10,387 bases of DNA, taken from an uncultured Clostridia bacterium (GTDB taxonomy: Bacteria > Bacillota > Clostridia > Christensenellales > Borkfalkiaceae). Both the position numbers and the translations under genes were made by a program. How positions within the stretch are numbered: position 1 is the first letter of the stretch; every line of letters starts with the position of its first letter. This document shows, piece by piece, positions 5,759-10,387 of this stretch. The stretch lies in assembly GCA_905235815.1 (NCBI GenBank), contig CAJOMT010000037.1:1-10387 (forward strand). The letters are read 5' to 3'. The notes beneath the pieces are model-generated. The model did not search any database. It saw only the letters and a list, made by a program, of their open reading frames with translations, and had not been told where the DNA came from.

Positions 5759-7603
5759 ATGCACAACGTAAGACAATTAGACCAAGACATTTTTTATCTC
5801 GGCGTAAACGACAGAAGAATCGCTCTCTTTGAAAACGTTTACCCCGTTAGCGATGGAGTTTCTTATAACTCCTATTTTATTTCGGACAAGTTTACCTGCC
5901 TTTTGGACACAGTGGACAAGTCTTGCGAAAAACAGTTTAAAGAAAACCTTAATTTCGCATTAGACGGCAGAAAACTCGACTATATAGTCGTAAACCATAT
6001 GGAACCCGACCACAGCGCTACCCTTGCCGAAATTTTAAAAGACCACCCCGAAGCAAAAGTCGTATGTAATGCGAAAATCGCCAAGATGATTTCAAATTAT
6101 TTCGAAGTCGCACCCGAATTTTCGCTCGTTAAAGAGGGCGACTCGCTTTCGCTCGGAACTCACACCCTTCGCTTTATAGACGCACCTATGGTGCATTGGC
6201 CCGAAGTTATGATGACTTACGACGAGTTTTCTCATACTCTGTTTTCGGCTGACGCTTTCGGCTCTTTCGGAGCGGTGTCCGGCAACTTGTTTGCGGACGG
6301 AATAAAATACAAAGGCGCCTATACCGACGAAATGCGGAGATATTATACTAATATTGTCGGAAAATACGGGGTTCAGGTACAAGCGGTTCTTAAAAAGGCG
6401 GCGACGCTCAAAATTGAGAGAATATGCCCCCTCCACGGACTTATCTGGCGCAAAAATATAGATTACTTACTTGAAAAATATTCGCTTTGGTCGAGTTACA
6501 AACCCGAAGTCAAAGGCGCTTTGATAGTTTACGCTTCCGTCTACGGAAACACCGAAAACGCAGCGGAAATTATCGCATCTCGCCTCAGCGAAAACGGAAT
6601 AGATAAAATCGCCGTGTACGACGTTTCAAAGACCGACTCTTCCTATCTCATAGCCGAGGCGTTCAGATACAGCCACATAGTGTTATGCTCCACTACCTAT
6701 AATGCCGGTATTTTCGTCAAAATGGAAGATTTCTTAAACGACCTCGCCGCTCACGGAATAATGAACAGAACGTTTGCCGTAGTCGAAAACGGAAGTTGGG
6801 CTCCGACCGCCGGTAAACTCATTACCGAAAAACTTTCGACGCTCAAAAATTGCGAAATTATAGATAAACCCGTTCAAATCTTATCTTCGGTAAAAGAAAA
6901 TACGCTTAACTCTTTATATGCTCTCGCCGACGCAGTTTCTGCGACAATCAAAATAGGCGCTGAAAGCGAAGAAGCGGACAAGACGGACAATATTATAGAC
7001 AATAAGGCGTTTTTTAAACTCAGTTACGGACTCTACGTTTTAACCGTCAAAGGCGAAAGGGATAGCGGCTGCGTTGTGAACACTGTAATACAACTCACCG
7101 ATTCTCCGAAAAGAATAGCCGTTGCGGTAAACAAGGCAAATTACACCTCGGAACTGCTTGCGAAAGAAAAGATATTCAATGCGTGCGTTTTATCCGAATC
7201 CGCACCGTTCGAACTGTTTAAGAGGTTCGGTTTCCAAAGCGGCAGGGATACGGACAAATTCGAAGGATTGACGGGCGTTGCCGTAAGCGGAAACGGCTTG
7301 AAATATCTGACCGAAAATTCTTGCGCATATATATCGGCGAAAGTCGTTTCGGCGACAAACTACGGCAGTCATACCCTTTTCGTTGCGGAAGTAACCGAAT
7401 CAAAAACGTTATCGGACGAAAATCCTATGACTTATCAATATTATTTCGACTCGGTTAAACCGAAGCCGCAACCGCAGGAAGAAAAAAAATCAGGCTACGT
7501 CTGCAAAATTTGCGGCTACGTCTACGAGGGCGAAGAACTTCCGCCCGACTTCGTATGCCCGATATGCAAGCACGGCGCAGACGATTTCGAAAAAATAAGT
7601 TGA
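5759..7603 (+). CDS. Four-domain flavodiiron protein: diiron-flavodoxin-flavin reductase-rubredoxin (FprA-Hrb fusion)
   Basis: This 614-residue cytoplasmic flavodiiron protein should reduce O2 to water and/or NO to N2O. Domain 1 (about 1-245) is the beta-lactamase-like diiron domain with all expected ligands: HMEPDH (His80, Glu82, Asp84), His146, Asp165 and His226. Domain 2 (about 252-395) is flavodoxin-like, with the FMN loop YASVYGNTENAAE (258-270). Domain 3 (about 415-565) is a flavin reductase-like FMN domain (YGLYVLTV start, SGCVVNT). Domain 4 (578-614) is a compact rubredoxin with CKIC (Cys582, Cys585) and CPIC (Cys600, Cys603); a KPKPQPQEEKK linker precedes it. Domains 3 and 4 equal the high-molecular-weight rubredoxin (Hrb) encoded beside fprA in Moorella, so donor and oxidase are on one chain here. 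Start ATG 5759 has AGAGG (5746-5750) 8 nt upstream; in-frame upstream sequence lies in another frame of the PHP gene and is not coding. Confidence 0.95.
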   Translation: MHNVRQLDQDIFYLGVNDRRIALFENVYPVSDGVSYNSYFISDKFTCLLDTVDKSCEKQFKENLNFALDGRKLDYIVVNHMEPDHSATLAEILKDHPEAKVVCNAKIAKMISNYFEVAPEFSLVKEGDSLSLGTHTLRFIDAPMVHWPEVMMTYDEFSHTLFSADAFGSFGAVSGNLFADGIKYKGAYTDEMRRYYTNIVGKYGVQVQAVLKKAATLKIERICPLHGLIWRKNIDYLLEKYSLWSSYKPEVKGALIVYASVYGNTENAAEIIASRLSENGIDKIAVYDVSKTDSSYLIAEAFRYSHIVLCSTTYNAGIFVKMEDFLNDLAAHGIMNRTFAVVENGSWAPTAGKLITEKLSTLKNCEIIDKPVQILSSVKENTLNSLYALADAVSATIKIGAESEEADKTDNIIDNKAFFKLSYGLYVLTVKGERDSGCVVNTVIQLTDSPKRIAVAVNKANYTSELLAKEKIFNACVLSESAPFELFKRFGFQSGRDTDKFEGLTGVAVSGNGLKYLTENSCAYISAKVVSATNYGSHTLFVAEVTESKTLSDENPMTYQYYFDSVKPKPQPQEEKKSGYVCKICGYVYEGEELPPDFVCPICKHGADDFEKIS

Positions 7604-7617
7604 GAGCAGATATTTGT

Positions 7618-7645
7618 AAAAGTTCGGCAACGCCGAACTTTTTTT
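7618..7645 (+). terminator. Intrinsic terminator of the PHP-flavodiiron operon
   Basis: An 11-bp stem (7618-7628 with 7632-7642; core AGTTCGGC/GCCGAACT) has a 3-nt AAC loop and runs into a T-tract ending at 7645. It lies 14 nt after the stop codon. Confidence 0.92.
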
Positions 7646-7681
7646 ATGAATTGTGAAAACTGAAAAAATTTTTTACAAATG

Positions 7682-7701
7682 TTGTCAAAAACTATTGACA
7701 A
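7682..7701. repeat. TTGTCAA/TTGACAA inverted repeat overlapping the groESL -35
   Basis: TTGTCAA (7682-7688) and TTGACAA (7695-7701) form a perfect 7-bp dyad with a 6-nt spacer. The right arm contains the -35 hexamer. It may be an additional operator or simply a chance second -35-like element on the other strand. Confidence 0.4.
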
Positions 7702-7722
7702 ATTTATCAGAATGGTTATAAT
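7695..7722 (+). promoter_or_regulatory. Sigma-A promoter of groESL
   Basis: The -35 is TTGACA (7695-7700), the spacer is 16 nt and the -10 is TATAAT (7717-7722). The predicted start, near 7729, falls inside the CIRCE operator, the usual arrangement for HrcA repression. Confidence 0.9.
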
Positions 7723-7726
7723 AGTA

Positions 7727-7753
7727 TTAGCAATCGTGAGGCGAGAGTGCTAA
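7727..7753 (+). promoter_or_regulatory. CIRCE operator (HrcA binding site)
   Basis: TTAGCAATC, a 9-nt spacer and GAGTGCTAA match the CIRCE consensus (TTAGCACTC-N9-GAGTGCTAA) with a single mismatch, A for C at base 7733 in the left arm. The site overlaps the predicted transcription start of groES. This implies heat-shock repression by HrcA, whose gene is not in the window. Confidence 0.95.
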
Positions 7754-7780
7754 TCGGTTAGTAATTTATCGGAGGTAGAT

Positions 7781-8065
7781 ATGAATATTAAACCTTTGTA
7801 CGACTATCTGGTCGTAGATACAGAAGAAAAGAAAGAAACGACTAAAAGCGGATTTATTCTTCCGTCGGCGTCGGAAAGTAAGTATACCACGGCAAAAATC
7901 ACGGCTGTAGGAAACGGAGGCAAACTTTACGGAAATGACGTTGAAGTAGTAGTAAAGGTGGGCGATACCGTGCTTTACTCTGCGGATTCCGCAATGAAAA
8001 TTAAGGTAAACGGTGAAGAGATAACGGTTATACGTCAATCGGATATCATTGCAGTAATAGAATAA
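7781..8065 (+). CDS. groES: Co-chaperonin GroES (HSP10)
   Basis: This is the 94-residue heptameric lid of the GroEL chaperonin. It starts MNIKPLYDYLVVD and ends GEEITVIRQSDIIAVIE, the conserved GroES terminus. The mobile loop lies around residues 16-30 (KKETTKSGFILPSA), with FIL at the place of the GroEL-binding IVL-type motif. Most GroES proteins have a glycine-aspartate-arginine turn after the first strand; here it is YDY, and the rest is also somewhat divergent, but the length is normal and nothing is broken. The GGAGG Shine-Dalgarno (7771-7775) sits 5 nt before the ATG. It is the first gene of the CIRCE-controlled operon, 13 nt before groEL. Confidence 0.97.
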   Translation: MNIKPLYDYLVVDTEEKKETTKSGFILPSASESKYTTAKITAVGNGGKLYGNDVEVVVKVGDTVLYSADSAMKIKVNGEEITVIRQSDIIAVIE

Positions 8066-8078
8066 AAGGAGAGAAAAT

Positions 8079-9704
8079 ATGGCTAAACAAATCAAATACG
8101 GCGAAGACGCAAGAAAAGCATTGGAAGCAGGCGTCAATACACTCGCCGACACGGTAAAAATAACTTTGGGCCCCAAGGGCAGAAACGTAGTTCTGGATAA
8201 AAAATTCGGCGCTCCGCTCATCACTAACGACGGCGTTACGATCGCAAAGGAAATAGAACTCAAAGATCCGTTTGAAAATATGGGCGCACAACTCGTAAAA
8301 GAAGTTTCCACCAAAACGAACGACGTTGCAGGCGACGGAACGACTACCGCCGTTGTACTTGCGCAAGCGATGATCGAAGAAGGACTTAAAAACCTCGCCG
8401 CAGGCGCCAACCCCATAGTTTTGAAAAAAGGTATTCAAAAAGCGGTCGATACGGCTGTGGACGAACTTAAAAAGATAAGCAAACCCGTAGAATCCAAAAA
8501 GGCAATAGCGCAAGTAGCCTCGATTTCGGCCGGCGACGAAGCGATCGGCGAACTCATCAGCGAGGCTATGGAAAAGGTCGGTAAAGACGGCGTTATCTCC
8601 ATTCAAGAGAGCAAGACAATGAAAACCGAACTCACTACCGTAGACGGTATGTCGTTCGATAGAGGCTACGCATCGGCTTATATGGTAACCGACGCAGACA
8701 AAATGGTTGCGATATACGACAACCCCGTAATTTTTATAACCGATAAGAAAATTTCTTCAATTCAGGAAATTTTGCCCGTAATTGAACCGATTGCTCAACA
8801 AGGTCAAAAACTTTTGATAATTGCCGAAGAAGTCGAAGGCGACGCTTTGGCGGCGCTCGTCGTAAACAAGTTAAAGGGAGTATTCAACTGCGTTGCGGTT
8901 AAAGCGCCCGGCTTTGGCGACAGAAGAAAGGATATGCTCGAAGATATAGCAATCTTGACGGGCGGCACCGTACTCTCCTCCGAACTCGGTCTTGATTTCA
9001 AAGATTTCACTCCCGATATGCTCGGCAGAGCAAGTCAGATCAAAGTCGATAAAGAGAACACCGTAATCGTAGACGGCGCAGGCGATCCCGAAGCAATTAA
9101 GGCAAGAGTTGCCTCGATCAAGGCTCAAATCGCAGAGACCACTTCGGATTATGACAGAGAAAAATTGCAAGAAAGACTTGCAAAACTCGCCGGCGGCGTA
9201 GCGGTCATCAACGTAGGTGCGGCTACCGAAGTTGAAATGAAAGAAAAGAAACTCCGTATAGAGGACGCACTCGCAGCGACGAGAGCGGCTGTCGAAGAAG
9301 GAATCGTTCCCGGCGGCGGCACTGCCCTTTTGTCCGCTATCCCCGCAATCAAGGATTTGGCGGCGACGTTAGAGGGCGACGAAAAGACCGGCGCAAACAT
9401 CATTTTAAGGGCTATCGAAGAACCTTTAAGACAAATTACAAAGAATGCCGGACTCGACGGTTCCGTTATACTTAACGAAATCATTAAGTCTAAAAAGCCG
9501 AATTACGGCTTTGACGCATACAAAAACTCTTACGTCGATATGGTTAAAGAGGGAATTATCGATCCGACTAAGGTTACTCGTTCAGCACTTCAGAATGCGG
9601 CGTCTATCGCTTCCACTCTTTTGACGACTGAAAGTATCGTAACAGATATCCCCGAACCCCCTGCTCCGCAAATGCCACAAGGCGGAATGGACGGAATGTA
9701 TTGA
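8079..9704 (+). CDS. groEL: Chaperonin GroEL (HSP60)
   Basis: This is the 541-residue ATP-dependent folding chaperonin, forming double seven-membered rings. It is full length and normal. It shows TLGPKGRNVVLDKKFG (about 29-44), the nucleotide motif GDGTTTAVVLAQAM (from about 86), the intermediate-domain block EDALAATRAAVEEGIVPGGG with the catalytic aspartate, and the GGMDGMY tail, a short form of the Gly-Met-rich C-terminus. The AAAGGAGA Shine-Dalgarno (8065-8072) overlaps the end of the groES stop and precedes the ATG by 6 nt. It is transcribed with groES from the CIRCE-controlled promoter and followed by a strong terminator. The sequence would be a good phylogenetic marker for naming the organism. 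Confidence 0.99.
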   Translation: MAKQIKYGEDARKALEAGVNTLADTVKITLGPKGRNVVLDKKFGAPLITNDGVTIAKEIELKDPFENMGAQLVKEVSTKTNDVAGDGTTTAVVLAQAMIEEGLKNLAAGANPIVLKKGIQKAVDTAVDELKKISKPVESKKAIAQVASISAGDEAIGELISEAMEKVGKDGVISIQESKTMKTELTTVDGMSFDRGYASAYMVTDADKMVAIYDNPVIFITDKKISSIQEILPVIEPIAQQGQKLLIIAEEVEGDALAALVVNKLKGVFNCVAVKAPGFGDRRKDMLEDIAILTGGTVLSSELGLDFKDFTPDMLGRASQIKVDKENTVIVDGAGDPEAIKARVASIKAQIAETTSDYDREKLQERLAKLAGGVAVINVGAATEVEMKEKKLRIEDALAATRAAVEEGIVPGGGTALLSAIPAIKDLAATLEGDEKTGANIILRAIEEPLRQITKNAGLDGSVILNEIIKSKKPNYGFDAYKNSYVDMVKEGIIDPTKVTRSALQNAASIASTLLTTESIVTDIPEPPAPQMPQGGMDGMY

Positions 9705-9737
9705 TAAAAACAATTAAAAAACGGTCTGTACCCACAC

Positions 9738-9774
9738 AAAAAGGGGCTGTCGCATTAAGCGGCAACCCCTTTTT
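9738..9774. terminator. Bidirectional intrinsic terminator between groEL and the convergent gene
   Basis: AAAAAGGGG (9738-9746) pairs with CCCCTTTTT (9766-9774). The inner TGTCGC/GCGGCA segment extends the stem to about 16 bp, with one C-A mismatch, one G-T wobble and an ATTAA loop. A-runs on one side and T-runs on the other let it terminate groEL on the plus strand and the convergent gene on the minus strand. Confidence 0.88.
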
Positions 9775-9794
9775 AGTGTTTTTATATGCGACAG
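9747..9794. repeat. 9-bp inverted repeat CTGTCGCAT/ATGCGACAG overlapping the groEL terminator
   Basis: CTGTCGCAT (9747-9755), which is inside the terminator stem, is perfectly complementary to ATGCGACAG (9786-9794) downstream. A separate dyad TTATCCG (9797-9803)/CGGATAA (9811-9817) follows. This may be a dispersed terminator-like repeat or a degraded element end. Nothing coding is seen between 9705 and 9834. Confidence 0.45.
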
Positions 9795-9834
9795 TCTTAT
9801 CCGCTATATTCGGATAATGCCGTCATTTTTTAAA

Positions 9835-10387
9835 TTAATCTTCATTTTCTTCTATTTCCCTTGCGGTATTTCTAATTTCGTTCAATCTGTCCTCGTCAAA
9901 GACGATTTCAACGTTCTTTACACTGATTTCGCAAGTAAGATTTGCCTTAACTCCTTCTTCTCCCCTCACGGCATCTAATTCCACGTTTATATTTTTTATT
10001 TGGTCGCCGCCTATAACAAGAGTTATTTTACCTTTGTTCACTCTTATATCTTTGAGCATTTCGGCAATTTCGTCGTCTTGCGTTTCTTTGCCCTGAATTT
10101 TGCCGATAGCCTTTGCATAATCGCCGATATTATCGTTGGTTATATTCCACACTACTCTGATATCTTCGCCGTTTTTGGTCGCCTCAGGCTTGGGAAGTTC
10201 CGTTTTGGCTTTTCCGATATACTCGCCTACTTTTTCCATATCGATATCGGACAAGTCAGTAGTTTCGTCGTCCATTTCGCTATATCCGTAGCTCGAACCG
10301 AAAATATTTGTATACGTATAACTGTACCCGTCTTTTACGTAAGCCTCTAAAATTATAGAAGAATCTGCGCCTTTATCTGTAAGTTTA
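9835..10387 (-). CDS. Unrecognised acidic protein, C-terminal part (5' end beyond window)
   Basis: I do not recognise this gene with confidence. The frame is open from the TAA at 9835 to the right edge, so about 183 codons are visible and the true start lies outside; the internal ATG at 10275 has no convincing Shine-Dalgarno and is unlikely to be the start. The visible part is strongly acidic at its end (EIEENED). It begins with a Tyr-rich beta-type stretch (ILEAYVKDGYSYTYTNIFG, a little after the edge), followed by a predicted helical segment (DIDMEKVGEYIGKAKTEL) and alternating strands such as KGKITLVIGGDQIKNINVEL. This layout recalls LolA/LppX-like secreted lipoproteins of Firmicutes (for example DUF6612-type), but the signal peptide that would test this is not in view. 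It converges on groEL and shares its terminator. Confidence 0.75.
   Translation of the reverse strand, partial: KLTDKGADSSIILEAYVKDGYSYTYTNIFGSSYGYSEMDDETTDLSDIDMEKVGEYIGKAKTELPKPEATKNGEDIRVVWNITNDNIGDYAKAIGKIQGKETQDDEIAEMLKDIRVNKGKITLVIGGDQIKNINVELDAVRGEEGVKANLTCEISVKNVEIVFDEDRLNEIRNTAREIEENED

Noticed and set aside
8046..8606. Long minus-strand open frames over groES-groEL
   Set aside because: They are antisense to highly conserved chaperonin genes and encode Phe/Tyr/Arg-rich nonsense.
9835..10275. Treating ATG 10275 as a complete start for the right-edge gene
   Set aside because: The frame stays open for 37 more codons to the edge and there is no convincing ribosome-binding site, so the gene is better called partial.

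Overview
The window looks like chromosomal DNA of an anaerobic, moderately AT-rich Firmicute, probably a gut-type Clostridia member. This rests on near-consensus sigma-A promoters, a HrcA/CIRCE-controlled groESL operon, strong Shine-Dalgarno sites, an anaerobe-type flavodiiron protein and a fucose/rhamnose-type microcompartment. I cannot place it to genus from sequence alone.

Bases 1-4819, all on the minus strand, are the promoter-proximal part of a bacterial microcompartment (BMC) operon. In transcription order it encodes an EutS/PduU-like permuted shell protein, an EutP/PduV-like P-loop GTPase, a class II (fuculose/rhamnulose-1-phosphate type) aldolase, a CoA-acylating aldehyde dehydrogenase, a zinc-type MDR alcohol dehydrogenase, a BMC-H shell protein with an enlarged pore loop, and a canonical PduA-like BMC-H shell protein cut by the window edge. 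Spacing is tight throughout, from a 1-nt overlap to about 37 nt. All three enzymes carry a terminal amphipathic helix joined by a linker, the hallmark of encapsulation peptides: N-terminal on both dehydrogenases and C-terminal on the aldolase. The gene set resembles the GRM5 fucose/rhamnose BMC of Clostridium phytofermentans. In that scheme the aldolase splits the sugar phosphate to DHAP and lactaldehyde inside the shell, and the two dehydrogenases then dismutate aldehyde to acyl-CoA and alcohol. No signature glycyl-radical dehydratase, phosphotransacylase or vertex protein lies in the window; they would be beyond base 1 or elsewhere.

Bases 4820-5039 are a divergent regulatory region. It holds a perfect TTGACA-17-TATAAT promoter for the BMC operon, a second promoter (TTGTTT-17-TATAAT) firing the other way, and repeated GTTGTTTT-type motifs, including a 14-bp inverted pair. 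The plus-strand -10 box ends only 6 nt before the first plausible ATG of the PHP gene, so that message may be leaderless.

Bases 5040-7645 hold a two-gene plus-strand operon: a PHP-family metallophosphoesterase and a four-domain flavodiiron protein (diiron beta-lactamase fold, flavodoxin, flavin reductase, compact rubredoxin), followed by an intrinsic terminator. The flavodiiron protein is effectively FprA fused to high-molecular-weight rubredoxin, an apparently self-contained O2/NO reductase.

Bases 7646-9774 are groES-groEL with a sigma-A promoter, a CIRCE operator and a hairpin terminator that can serve both directions. Bases 9835-10387 are the C-terminal part of an unrecognised acidic protein on the minus strand, open through the right edge. 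I found no tRNA, rRNA, CRISPR array, transposase or prophage gene.
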